Positions 1 to 8,209 of a stretch of DNA of 64,000 nt are shown piece by piece. Under the pieces are notes generated by a model that was given only the letters and a program-made list of their open reading frames with translations, was not told where the DNA came from and searched no databases. Made by a program: the position numbers and the translations under genes. The stretch is from Thiothrix sp. UBA5583 (lineage in GTDB: Bacteria; Pseudomonadota; Gammaproteobacteria; Thiotrichales; Thiotrichaceae), in the NCBI GenBank assembly GCA_002425225.1, contig DILV01000031.1, forward strand, positions 1 to 64,000, in the 5' to 3' direction. Numbering within the stretch: the first letter of the stretch is position 1; every line of letters starts with the position of its first letter.

Positions 1-108
1 CTTCGCTACCTGCAATGCCGCTTAAAATTAGACAGCATCACCCTCCGAATTACCCCTCACCCCCTGCCCCCTCAAGGGGCGAGGGGGAGTAAGAAAGATG
101 TTTTTTAG
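1..108 (+). other. Possible 3' end of an upstream gene
   Basis: Frame 1 is open from the window edge to a TAG at 106-108. Its first dozen codons read like protein, and from about 50 onward the frame runs into the inverted-repeat element, which would then supply the C-terminus. Frame 2 closes at 23-25 and could equally be the true end. I cannot tell which, if either, is coding, and no family is recognisable. Confidence 0.25.
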
Positions 109-170
109 CCCCTCTCCCCTTGAGGGACGACCCCGCAGGGGGTTGGGTGCGGGGTTGGGGTGAGGGGTAA
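50..170. repeat. 121-bp element with 14-bp perfect terminal inverted repeats
   Basis: The ends are TTACCCCTCACCCC (50-63) and GGGGTGAGGGGTAA (157-170), exact reverse complements. The interior holds a second palindromic pair, CCCCTCAAGGGGCGAGGGGG against CCCCTCTCCCCTTGAGGG. A relative with the same ends and core lies inside mfd at 38832-38942. The element ends 15 bp before the start codon of the VWA gene, so that gene's ribosome binding region borders the repeat. It encodes no transposase and looks like a non-autonomous repeat of the CCCTCTCCC/GGGAGAGGG type found in many proteobacteria. Confidence 0.8.
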
Positions 171-185
171 AACAAAGGACAAAAC

Positions 186-1352
186 ATGACACAAAACGAA
201 CAACGACAAAAACGCTGGCGCTTGATCCTCGGTGGTGGCGAAGCTGACGGCATCGGCTGCACCCTGAGCGGCATGGAACAAGGCATCGACAACTGCCTGA
301 CCGCCGTTTACGGTGATGGCGCCAACGGTGGCGGGCGGCGTGGCAGTCTGGGTGGTTCCGCTCCCAATGTCACCCGCTGGCTGGGCGACATCCGCCAGTA
401 TTTCCCGTCTTCGGTAGTGCGGGTGATCCAGCAGGACGCGATCGAACGGCTGGGTTTGCGCCAGTTGCTGCTGGAGCCGGAAGTGCTGCAAGCAGTGGAA
501 GCTGATATACATCTGGTCGCCACCCTGATTTCCCTGAAAAACGTGATCCCCACTAAAACCAAGGATACCGCCCGGCAAGTGGTCAACAAGGTGGTGGAAG
601 ACCTGCTGCGCCGCCTGCAACAGCCGATGCAACAGGCTGTGAAAGGCGCACTCAACCGCGCCGTGCGTAATAACCGCCCGCGTTTGCAGGAAATCGACTG
701 GAACCGCACTATCCGCGCCAACATCAAAAATTACCTGCCGGAATATAACACCATCGTGCCGGACAAACTGATCGGTTACGGGCGCAAGCGTTCCGCGCTG
801 AAAGAGGTGGTGCTGTGCATTGACCAGAGTGGCTCAATGGCTCCGTCGGTGGTGTATTCAAGCATTTTCGCGGCGGTGATGGCGTCGATTCCGGCACTGA
901 GCACCAAGATGGTGGTGTTCGATACCTCGATTGTCGATCTGACCGAAGAGTTGCACGACGACCCGGTGGATTTGCTGTTCGGCCTGCAACTGGGGGGCGG
1001 AACCGACATCAACCGTGCCATCGCTTACTGCCAAAGCCTGATTTCACGCCCGGACGACACCGTGTTCATCCTCATCAGTGACTTGTACGAAGGTGGCAAT
1101 GCCAATGAAATGCTCAAACGCACCGCGCAACTGGTGGCATCCGGTGTGCAGGTGATTTCGCTGCTGGCGCTGAGTGATGAAGGTGCGCCGTTCTACGACC
1201 ATGACATGGCAGCGAAATTTGCCACGTTGGGCGTGCCGACCTTTGCCTGTACCCCTGACCAGTTCCCGGAACTGATGGCGAATGCGCTGATGAAGCAGGA
1301 TTTGGGGCAATGGGCGGCGAAACAGGGGATTGTGGTGCAGCAGGGCAGGTGA
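186..1352 (+). CDS. VWA (CoxE-like) domain protein
   Basis: A 388-residue cytosolic protein with no signal peptide. The C-terminal half (from about residue 205) is a von Willebrand factor A domain with a complete MIDAS metal site: DQSGS (D213, S215, S217), a threonine in GGGTD near residue 273, and an aspartate in ISDLYEG near residue 299. The N-terminal half is helical and unassigned. VWA proteins of this CoxE-like type usually work with a MoxR AAA ATPase as a chaperone-like pair acting on a protein complex. That partner would lie upstream, outside the window. The ATG at 186 follows the inverted-repeat element by 15 bp and has no strong Shine-Dalgarno sequence. The family call is firm; the target is unknown. 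Confidence 0.85.
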   Translation: MTQNEQRQKRWRLILGGGEADGIGCTLSGMEQGIDNCLTAVYGDGANGGGRRGSLGGSAPNVTRWLGDIRQYFPSSVVRVIQQDAIERLGLRQLLLEPEVLQAVEADIHLVATLISLKNVIPTKTKDTARQVVNKVVEDLLRRLQQPMQQAVKGALNRAVRNNRPRLQEIDWNRTIRANIKNYLPEYNTIVPDKLIGYGRKRSALKEVVLCIDQSGSMAPSVVYSSIFAAVMASIPALSTKMVVFDTSIVDLTEELHDDPVDLLFGLQLGGGTDINRAIAYCQSLISRPDDTVFILISDLYEGGNANEMLKRTAQLVASGVQVISLLALSDEGAPFYDHDMAAKFATLGVPTFACTPDQFPELMANALMKQDLGQWAAKQGIVVQQGR

Positions 1353-1361
1353 TCCGCCCTG

Positions 1362-3212
1362 TTACGTACACCATTTGCCCAGTTCGGTAGCCAGTAGCCG
1401 GGAGTCCAGCGGTTTGCCGAGGTGACTGTTCATGCCCGCTTGCAGGCAGGCTTCAATGTCCGAATGCAGGGTGTTGGCGGTCAGGGCAATGATGGGGATG
1501 GTGGGGTTGCGCACGTTTGCCATGCCGTTGTAGACGGTCGTGCCACGGATATGGCGGCTGGCTTCCAGACCATCGCATTCCGGCATTTGCACATCCATCA
1601 GCACTAGGTCGTAGTCGTGATTGATCAGGTGCTGGATGGCCTGCTGGCCGTTTTCCACCGTATCGACTTGCGTTAGCCCCAGTGTTTCCAGCATGGCCTG
1701 GGCGATAAGCTGGTTGATGGCATTGTCTTCTGCCAGCAAGATCCGGCAAGACGGTTGCAAGGGGCTGTTTGGTGTTGCCGGGGGTGGTTGGGTTTGCAGT
1801 ACAGGCGGTGCATTTGCCGTTTGATAGGGAAGCTCGAACCAGAAACAGGAACCCTTGCCTGCTGCGCTGTTGACACCAATTTCGCCGTGCATCAGGCTGA
1901 CCAGTTGCCGGGAAATCGCTAGCCCCAGCCCGGTTCCGCCGTATTTGCGGGCGGTGGAAGATTCCATTTGCTGGAAACTGTTGAACAGTAGCTGTTGCTT
2001 GTCGGCAGGGATGCCAATGCCGGTATCCCTGACCTCGAGACGCAACCGCTGCCCGCCGTCAGCCAGCCGGATGCTGAGGGTGATGTTGCCCGCGTCGGTA
2101 AATTTGATGGCATTGCCAAGCAGGTTGAGCAGGATTTGCTGGATGCGGATTTCATCGCCCAGCAGGTAGGGGGCGATGGCATCGTCAAGGGTGGTGCTGA
2201 ACACCAGCCCTTTCTCTTTGGCGCGGATGTCGAGCAGGTGATGCAAATGCGCCACCATGTCGCGGAGGGGGTAGGGGGCAGATTCCAGTTCCATCTTGCC
2301 TGCTTCAATCTTGGAAAAATCCAGCAGGTCGTTGAGCAAGGTCAGTAATGCCTTGCCGCTGCGGTTGATCAGGGTGACGTACTGCTGTTGCGCATCGGTC
2401 GTAACCAGTGGAACCAGCAGCTCGCTTGCCCCCAGAATGCCGTTCATTGGTGTGCGCAGTTCATGGCTCATATTGGCCAGAAAGCGGCTTTTGGCCTGGT
2501 TGGCAATTTCAGCGGCTTCCTTGGCGGCAACCAGCTTGGCAGCCTGTTGTTCCAGCAAGTCATTCTTGTACAGCAACTGGTAGTAATCGTGGTGGATGCT
2601 GCTGCCAAACAACAGGGTGAAAATGCCGAAGATGCACAGTGCCACCACCATGCTATAGGCCGAGGGGGAATCCATTTGCAGCAGCACAATGATGTACGGT
2701 ATGAGCAGGATGCTGGTGTAAACAATGATCAGGTTGCGGCTGGGTGCATTGCTGGAGGAAGCACCAACGCTGAACATCAGGATGGGCAGCAGCATGATGA
2801 TGCCCTGCGCTGTCAGGCCCAGATGTTTTAATCCCCAGGAGCTGAACAGCGACCAGGAAAGTGCGGCTGACAGCAAGCCAAACAGGAACACCGCGCGCCA
2901 GACAGTCGGGCTTTTTTTATAGATGACGGGAAAGTATTTGATGCCCGTGATCCTCAACAAGCTAAGCGTGAACAGGAACAGCCCCATGCCATAAACCAGT
3001 GTTGGCTGAATCCGGGCAATGTCTGTCCCCAGCATTACCACTATCCAGGCCAGCATATAGACAAATGCCCCACTGAGGGAGCGGTTGTTGAGGTCAAGCT
3101 CGCTTTGTGCGTGCATGGCGGCAGAAACCGGAATTTTGCCTGCCCAGCGTACAGGGTCTTGTTCGTGGCCAGACTGCCTGTCAGGCGGGCAGATGTCGGT
3201 TGCTGGGGTCAC
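1362..3212 (-). CDS. Hybrid sensor histidine kinase/response regulator
   Basis: Inner-membrane two-component sensor of 616 residues. About six hydrophobic helices (residues 48-205) are followed by a short coiled coil and then a HisKA domain with the phospho-accepting histidine in NMSHELRTP (H250). The HATPase domain shows N box (NLLGNAIKF), G1 (DTGIGI) and G2 (GGTGLGL). A C-terminal receiver has the acidic pair in LLAEDN, the phosphoacceptor in LMDVQMP (D540), and the conserved T and K (ALTAN, GKP), so all catalytic residues are present. No separate sensory domain is visible, so the signal may be read in the membrane. The start is a GTG at 3212 with GGAC upstream; an ATG at 3116 is an alternative. 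No cognate regulator is adjacent. Convergent with the VWA gene, 9 bp apart. Confidence 0.88.
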   Translation of the reverse strand: MTPATDICPPDRQSGHEQDPVRWAGKIPVSAAMHAQSELDLNNRSLSGAFVYMLAWIVVMLGTDIARIQPTLVYGMGLFLFTLSLLRITGIKYFPVIYKKSPTVWRAVFLFGLLSAALSWSLFSSWGLKHLGLTAQGIIMLLPILMFSVGASSSNAPSRNLIIVYTSILLIPYIIVLLQMDSPSAYSMVVALCIFGIFTLLFGSSIHHDYYQLLYKNDLLEQQAAKLVAAKEAAEIANQAKSRFLANMSHELRTPMNGILGASELLVPLVTTDAQQQYVTLINRSGKALLTLLNDLLDFSKIEAGKMELESAPYPLRDMVAHLHHLLDIRAKEKGLVFSTTLDDAIAPYLLGDEIRIQQILLNLLGNAIKFTDAGNITLSIRLADGGQRLRLEVRDTGIGIPADKQQLLFNSFQQMESSTARKYGGTGLGLAISRQLVSLMHGEIGVNSAAGKGSCFWFELPYQTANAPPVLQTQPPPATPNSPLQPSCRILLAEDNAINQLIAQAMLETLGLTQVDTVENGQQAIQHLINHDYDLVLMDVQMPECDGLEASRHIRGTTVYNGMANVRNPTIPIIALTANTLHSDIEACLQAGMNSHLGKPLDSRLLATELGKWCT

Positions 3213-3356
3213 ACTAACGTCCTGTTGTTGTTATGATTGGCAGCCTAGACGTTACAACATTATGCCGGAAGGTCAAGCCAAATCCGCCGGAAGGATTGTG
3301 CTGCCAAACGGGGGCGGGTAAGCTGGTTGCCTTCACACAATAACAGAGTGACGGCC

Positions 3357-4250
3357 ATGCATTACCCCACCATTGAAGCCTTCATCGGCAATACCCCGCT
3401 GGTACGCCTGCAACGTTTGCCCGGCGATACCACCAACACCCTCCTTGTCAAACTCGAAGGCAACAACCCGGCAGGTTCGGTGAAAGACCGCCCAGCACTG
3501 TCAATGATCCAGCGTGCCGAAGAGCGCGGTGACATCCAGCCTGGTGACACCCTGATCGAAGCCACCAGTGGCAACACCGGCATTGCCTTGGCGATGGCTG
3601 CTGCGATCAAGGGCTACAAAATGGTGCTGATCATGCCGGAAACCATGAGCGCGGAACGCCGCGCTTCCATGAAAGCCTACGGTGCGGAACTGATCATTGT
3701 CAGCAAGCAAGCCAGTATGGAAGGGGCGCGTGACCTTGCCCTGCAAATGGAACGCGAAGGCAAGGGCAAGGTGCTGAACCAGTTTGCCAACGAAGACAAT
3801 CCGCTGGCGCATTTCCATTCCACCGGCCCGGAAATCTGGCGCGATACCCACGGCACGGTGACGCACTTCGTCAGCAGCATGGGCACGACGGGAACGATCA
3901 TGGGCACGGGGCGTTTTCTCAAGTCCAAGAATCCCGACATCCAGATTGTCGGGGTGCAACCGGCAACACAAACTGACCAGATTCCCGGCATCCGCCGTTG
4001 GACACAGGAATATTTGCCTGAAATTTTCCACCGTGACGAAGTTGACCGCGAAATCGACATGAGCCAGTCGGAGGCGGAAGACACCATGCGGCGCTTGGCA
4101 TCCGAGGAAGGCATTTTCTGCGGGGTGTCGTCGGGTGGCGCGGTGGCGGCGGCGTTGCGGCTGTCCAAAGAGGTCGAGAATGCCACCATCGTTGCCATTA
4201 TTTGCGACCGGGGCGACCGTTACATTTCCACTGGTGTATTTCCCGCATAA
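3357..4250 (+). CDS. cysM: Cysteine synthase B (O-acetylserine sulfhydrylase)
   Basis: PLP-dependent enzyme making L-cysteine from O-acetylserine and sulfide; the CysM isozyme can also use thiosulfate. The 297-residue sequence matches the CysM subfamily closely: NNPAGSVKDR carries the PLP lysine (about K43), the SGNTG substrate loop follows near residue 71, and SSMGTTGT, IPGIRRW and GIFCGVSSGG are all present. The start at 3357 is chosen because IGNTPLVRLQ then falls at the normal distance from the N-terminus; an upstream in-frame start at 3327 would add ten unlikely residues. The gene diverges from the sensor kinase. Its stop codon lies only 6 nt before jetA, so it is the apparent first gene of the transcript that carries the Wadjet genes. 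Confidence 0.95.
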   Translation: MHYPTIEAFIGNTPLVRLQRLPGDTTNTLLVKLEGNNPAGSVKDRPALSMIQRAEERGDIQPGDTLIEATSGNTGIALAMAAAIKGYKMVLIMPETMSAERRASMKAYGAELIIVSKQASMEGARDLALQMEREGKGKVLNQFANEDNPLAHFHSTGPEIWRDTHGTVTHFVSSMGTTGTIMGTGRFLKSKNPDIQIVGVQPATQTDQIPGIRRWTQEYLPEIFHRDEVDREIDMSQSEAEDTMRRLASEEGIFCGVSSGGAVAAALRLSKEVENATIVAIICDRGDRYISTGVFPA

Positions 4251-4256
4251 GCACCG

Positions 4257-5696
4257 ATGGATTACTCAACCCTTGACTACCTGCGCAAGCATGACACCAC
4301 TTGGCGCTTGCTGACTGCCAGCCATGCCCCGCTGATCGTCAGTTTCCTGTACGCTACTTTCATCAAGCCTAACGAGCGTTCGTTGCCGTTTGATCAGGTG
4401 AGTACCCAACTGGACGACTACCTGTTCCATTTGCGTGACAGCGAGGGGGAGGGGGCATTCCCCAAAACCGCACGGCAATATCTGGACGACTGGGCGAATG
4501 GCACCAGCCCCTACCTGCGCAAATATTACGTGCAAGGCCGCGACATCCCGCAACTGGATTTGACACCGGGGGCGGAAAAGGCGGTGGAATGGCTGCAAGG
4601 CTTGCAACCGCGCCAGTTTGTCGGTACCGAATCGCGTCTGATGACGCTCTACCGCCTGTTGCAGGAAATCGTCCAGGAAGCCGAGCAAGACCCCGCCCGC
4701 AAAATTGCCGAACTGGAAAAGCAACAGGCGGAATTGGAACGCCAGATTGCCCGCATCCGTTCCGGGTTGGTGGAGGCGGCAGACCCGACCCGCATCAAGG
4801 AACGCTGGTTTGAGGCCGAAGACACGGCGCGTAAATTGCTGGCAGATTTCCGTCAGGTCGAATACAACTTCCGCAGCCTTGATCAGGCCGTGCGTGAACT
4901 GATTGTCACCAGTGACAAGCGCAAGGGCGAGTTGCTGGACGAGATTTTCGAGCAGCAGGATTACATCCGCGATTCCGAACAGGGGCGCAGTTTCAATGCC
5001 TTCTGGGAATTCCTGATGTCGCCGCAACGCCAGCAGGCACTGGAAAACATGACCACCGCCGCCTTGCAGCAGACAGCCTTGCGTGAAGTGGATGACCGCC
5101 AGTTTTTGCCGCGCATTGGCTATTTCCTGCTGGAAGCGGGCGAAAAAGTGTTCCGCACCAATGCGCAACTCGCTGAGCAATTACGCAAATACCTGGCGGA
5201 TCAGGCGTGGCTGGAGGACAAGCGCATCCTGCAACTGATCCGGGGTATTGAAAAGTCAGCGGTAGCCATGCGCAATAACCCACCGGAGACGGCTATTTTT
5301 CGCCAGTTTGCCACGCTGGATCAGCCACGGTTAGACATTGAGCTGGTAATGGAGCGCAGCCTGTTCGAGCCAAAAACCAAAGTGGTGCTGGCAACAGTGA
5401 AGCTGGAAGAAGCTGCGGAAGCCGTCGATGTACAGGCACTGTACAACCAGCATTGGGTGGATGAAGCCCGCTTGCGCGGCAATATCCGCCGTTTGTTGCA
5501 CGCACATTCGCAGGTCAGCCTGATGGAAGTGCTGCAACACTACCCGCTGCAACAAGGTTTGGCGGAACTGGTCGCCTACCTGAACCTTGCCAGCAAGGAT
5601 GCCAAAGCGGTGGTGGATGAGTCGGTCGAGGCGGTGCTGCCGTTGGGTGAGGCGGGGCGCACGGTGCGCTTGCCGCGCATCCTGTTTACCCGTTAG
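4257..5696 (+). CDS. jetA: Wadjet anti-plasmid system, JetA (DUF3375, MukF-like kleisin)
   Basis: A 479-residue DUF3375 protein. JetA is the kleisin-like subunit of the JetABC SMC complex, which resembles MukBEF, extrudes DNA loops and leads to cleavage of small circular plasmids by JetD. The sequence shows the expected N-terminal winged-helix region (LDYLRKHDTTWRLLTASHAP), a central helical and coiled-coil segment around residues 140-220, and a conserved C-terminal region. No catalytic motif is expected. It begins 6 nt after cysM with no promoter-sized gap and precedes jetB by 9 nt. DUF3375 as JetA indicates the type I variety. Identification rests on family likeness plus the intact jetABCD order. 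Confidence 0.9.
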   Translation: MDYSTLDYLRKHDTTWRLLTASHAPLIVSFLYATFIKPNERSLPFDQVSTQLDDYLFHLRDSEGEGAFPKTARQYLDDWANGTSPYLRKYYVQGRDIPQLDLTPGAEKAVEWLQGLQPRQFVGTESRLMTLYRLLQEIVQEAEQDPARKIAELEKQQAELERQIARIRSGLVEAADPTRIKERWFEAEDTARKLLADFRQVEYNFRSLDQAVRELIVTSDKRKGELLDEIFEQQDYIRDSEQGRSFNAFWEFLMSPQRQQALENMTTAALQQTALREVDDRQFLPRIGYFLLEAGEKVFRTNAQLAEQLRKYLADQAWLEDKRILQLIRGIEKSAVAMRNNPPETAIFRQFATLDQPRLDIELVMERSLFEPKTKVVLATVKLEEAAEAVDVQALYNQHWVDEARLRGNIRRLLHAHSQVSLMEVLQHYPLQQGLAELVAYLNLASKDAKAVVDESVEAVLPLGEAGRTVRLPRILFTR

Positions 5697-5705
5697 AGTG
5701 ACACC

Positions 5706-6302
5706 ATGACTGAACCCCAAGCCCCCAACCTTGCCCCTGTCCTGATCCAGCTATTCAAAGGTGTGGTCTACGCCGACCAGCACCCGCGCCTGTGGCAAAC
5801 CCTGCTGGAATCGCAAGCTGCCGTGCGCGATTACATCCGCATCCTTGGCTTGACCCTCTACCTTGACGAAGCTGAAGGCTACGCTTTCCTGCGCCAGCAA
5901 GAGCCTGAAACCGAGGATGAAGACAGCCCCGACACCCCGCGTCTGGTCGCCAAACGCACCCTCACTTACCCGGTCAGCCTGTTGCTCGCCCTGTTGCGCA
6001 AACGCCTTGCCGAACAGGATGCCACGGGCGGTGACAGCCGCGTGGTGCTGGAACGTAGCCAAATCGTGGAAATGATGCGCGTGTTCATGCCCACCCACAG
6101 CAACGAGGCCAAAACCATTGAACAGATTGGCATTGCCATCAACAAGGTGATCGAATACGGCTTTTTGCGCACCCTCAAACAGCAGGACGACATGCTCGAA
6201 ATCCGCCGTATCCTTAAAGCCTTCGTCGATGCGCAATGGCTGGGCGAACTGGACAGCAAACTCAAGACCTATCAGCAATACTCGAGTGCCACGGATGAAT
6301 GA
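5706..6302 (+). CDS. jetB: Wadjet JetB (DUF4194, MukE-like)
   Basis: A 198-residue DUF4194 protein, the MukE-like KITE subunit that bridges JetA and the JetC heads. The N-terminal LIQLFKGVVYADQHPRLW region and the DEAEGYAFLRQ segment are typical of the family. The C-terminal half has the winged-helix pattern around EMMRVFMPTHSNEAKTIEQ and LEIRRILKAFVDAQWL. The acidic linker at about residues 65-80 is common. It follows jetA by 9 nt. Normally jetC would come next, but here two foreign genes intervene, starting 24 nt downstream. Confidence 0.9.
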   Translation: MTEPQAPNLAPVLIQLFKGVVYADQHPRLWQTLLESQAAVRDYIRILGLTLYLDEAEGYAFLRQQEPETEDEDSPDTPRLVAKRTLTYPVSLLLALLRKRLAEQDATGGDSRVVLERSQIVEMMRVFMPTHSNEAKTIEQIGIAINKVIEYGFLRTLKQQDDMLEIRRILKAFVDAQWLGELDSKLKTYQQYSSATDE

Positions 6303-6326
6303 CACCGCCGTTATGGGAGTAACCAC

Positions 6327-7484
6327 ATGATCACCCGTTTCTATATCGACAATTTCAAATCACTGGTGAACTTTGATCTGGAACTGTCCAAATTCACCTG
6401 CTTGATTGGGCTAAACGGTGCGGGTAAAAGTACCGTGCTACAAGCCTTGGATTTCGCCAGTGCCATCATGTCAGGTGAGGTGGAAAAGTGGTTAGAGAAA
6501 CGGAATTGGAACATCAAAAGCCTAAATTCCAATCTAACTAACCGCAATACCATTAAAATTATTATTGAAATGGAAATCGTGTCTAAACATTATCGGTGGC
6601 ACGCCATCTTTAACCGTGCGAAACAACAATGTACGTGGGAACGCTTAGGGTGTATGAATGATAATTCAGCACTGTTTGGCGTTGATGATGGTTCTTACAG
6701 ATTGTACCAATCAATGCCGCATCAAAATCCTATTTTATTTCAATATACAGGTTCATTGTTATCGCAAATAAAACCAGATTTATTGAGTGATGAAATTCAA
6801 GAATTCAAAAAACGTCTTATTGCATTGCGTTCCCTAGATTTGTTGTCGCCTCATTTGTTACGCCAGAAGTCCCGCAAAAGTGATAAGGGTGACATTGGCA
6901 TGGGAGGGGAGCAACTGTCAGCATTCATCCATCAACTAAAAAGTGATCAACACAACGAATTAGTCAGGCAGCTACGCACTTACTATCCCCAAGTCATAGA
7001 TATTAAAACCACTGCCCTGCGTTCAGGTTGGATACAACTTGAAGTGATAGAGGAATACCCAAGCATCCGCTATGGGGTACAAGAAATTAGGGTGGAAGCC
7101 AAGCATATCAATGATGGCATGTTACGTTTACTGGCAATACTTGCGCAGCAATACAGCCCTTTGGAAACCCTGCTATTCGATGAAATCGAAAACGGCATTA
7201 ACCCCGAAGCGATTGAAAAAGTTGTGGATGCCTTGGTTGCGTCCCCCAAGCAAATTATCGTCACCACCCATAGCCCGATGTTGCTGAACTACATGACGGA
7301 CGAAGTTGCCAAAGAATCCGTCATGCTGATTTACAAACGTGCCGACGGTGCTACCCATGCCACCCGTTTCTTTGATGTACCATCCGCAGCCCATAAACTG
7401 GAAAGCCTGCCTCCCGGTTCGGCCATGCTGGATGTGTATTTGGATCAAGTTGCTCAGGAAGCGGAACGTCACCATGCTGCATAA
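6327..7484 (+). CDS. AAA family (OLD/RloA-like) ATPase inserted in the Wadjet operon
   Basis: A 385-residue ABC-type AAA ATPase of the AAA_15/AAA_21 group. It has Walker A GLNGAGKST (residues 28-36), Walker B LLFDEIENG (D285, E286) and a switch histidine in TTHSP. The region before Walker B (HINDGMLRLLAIL) takes the place of the signature motif. It carries no nuclease domain of its own; the next gene provides a TOPRIM-like protein, with an 11-nt overlap. Such pairs (RloA/RloB, PARIS AriA/AriB) act as phage-sensing abortive defence modules. This gene is much richer in A+T than jetA or jetC (sampled 60-nt lines show 16-20 G+C against 38 in jetA), which points to separate acquisition. A GGGAG Shine-Dalgarno precedes the ATG at 6327. 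Confidence 0.85.
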   Translation: MITRFYIDNFKSLVNFDLELSKFTCLIGLNGAGKSTVLQALDFASAIMSGEVEKWLEKRNWNIKSLNSNLTNRNTIKIIIEMEIVSKHYRWHAIFNRAKQQCTWERLGCMNDNSALFGVDDGSYRLYQSMPHQNPILFQYTGSLLSQIKPDLLSDEIQEFKKRLIALRSLDLLSPHLLRQKSRKSDKGDIGMGGEQLSAFIHQLKSDQHNELVRQLRTYYPQVIDIKTTALRSGWIQLEVIEEYPSIRYGVQEIRVEAKHINDGMLRLLAILAQQYSPLETLLFDEIENGINPEAIEKVVDALVASPKQIIVTTHSPMLLNYMTDEVAKESVMLIYKRADGATHATRFFDVPSAAHKLESLPPGSAMLDVYLDQVAQEAERHHAA

Positions 7485-8205
7485 GCTCGTTGTTGCCGGA
7501 GAAGGCGAAACAGACATGGGCGTGTGCGCCAACCAGCAATGGATTTGCACGGGGCAGGATTTCGCGCCCGGTGCTGTTGCCCTCCTGTTGTTCAAATTGA
7601 TTCGCCAACATTTGCCAGACTGGAACAGTGACAACCTCACAGCCGAACCAGCGGCACATCTGACGTTCATTTACCGCGCATGGCTCAAGGAACAAAGTAA
7701 GGCGAACAAACGGCAAGTCTTTGTGGGTAAACAGGTTGTGAAAGGATTTGAGGTGTATTTTCGCCATGCCGTTGCGTTGGCAGAGTACGCGAAACAGCAC
7801 GATCAGCAGATGGCAGCCTACTTTCACGATACGGACAAGCACGACTGGCAAACCTTACGGGATGCCATTAAGGCAGGCTTTCGGGCGGCGGAATTTGAAC
7901 AGCAAGGCTTGGCAGTCGTTCCTAAACCAACATCAGAGGCATGGTTCATTTGCGGCGTAAAGGCTAACCCTTACCAACATTGCGCCCAGCTTGAAGCTGA
8001 ACTTTCTGGCAATGACCGTTCCCCAGAACGTGCACCCAAAGCCAGATTGGGTGAGTGTTGGGATAATCCAGACTACAACCGCCAGGATTTGTGCGATCTG
8101 GTGGAAACGTTAGATGTTACCCGCATCGACATGCCCAGCTTCAACAATCTGCGTGATCAAGTAAAAATTGCCATCATCACCCTCTGTGGCGAATGTCGAG
8201 ACTAA
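7474..8205 (+). CDS. TOPRIM/RloB-like (DUF4276-like) partner of the AAA ATPase
   Basis: A 243-residue protein with the residue pattern of small TOPRIM-fold nucleases that accompany AAA ATPases. An N-terminal strand ends in AGEGETD (E10, E12), an aspartate pair lies in YFHDTDKHD (D119, D121), and the later KPTSEAW motif (residues 151-157) resembles the P-x-x-E-x-W motif of RloB and DUF4276 proteins. It overlaps the ATPase by 11 nt and ends 4 nt before jetC, so translation of both neighbours is probably coupled to it. It is also less A+T-rich than the ATPase gene. The ATG at 7474 is preferred because the longer frame upstream lies inside the ATPase. The family assignment is by motif only; an effector nuclease role is inferred. 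Confidence 0.62.
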   Translation: MLHKLVVAGEGETDMGVCANQQWICTGQDFAPGAVALLLFKLIRQHLPDWNSDNLTAEPAAHLTFIYRAWLKEQSKANKRQVFVGKQVVKGFEVYFRHAVALAEYAKQHDQQMAAYFHDTDKHDWQTLRDAIKAGFRAAEFEQQGLAVVPKPTSEAWFICGVKANPYQHCAQLEAELSGNDRSPERAPKARLGECWDNPDYNRQDLCDLVETLDVTRIDMPSFNNLRDQVKIAIITLCGECRD

Positions 8206-8209
8206 AATC

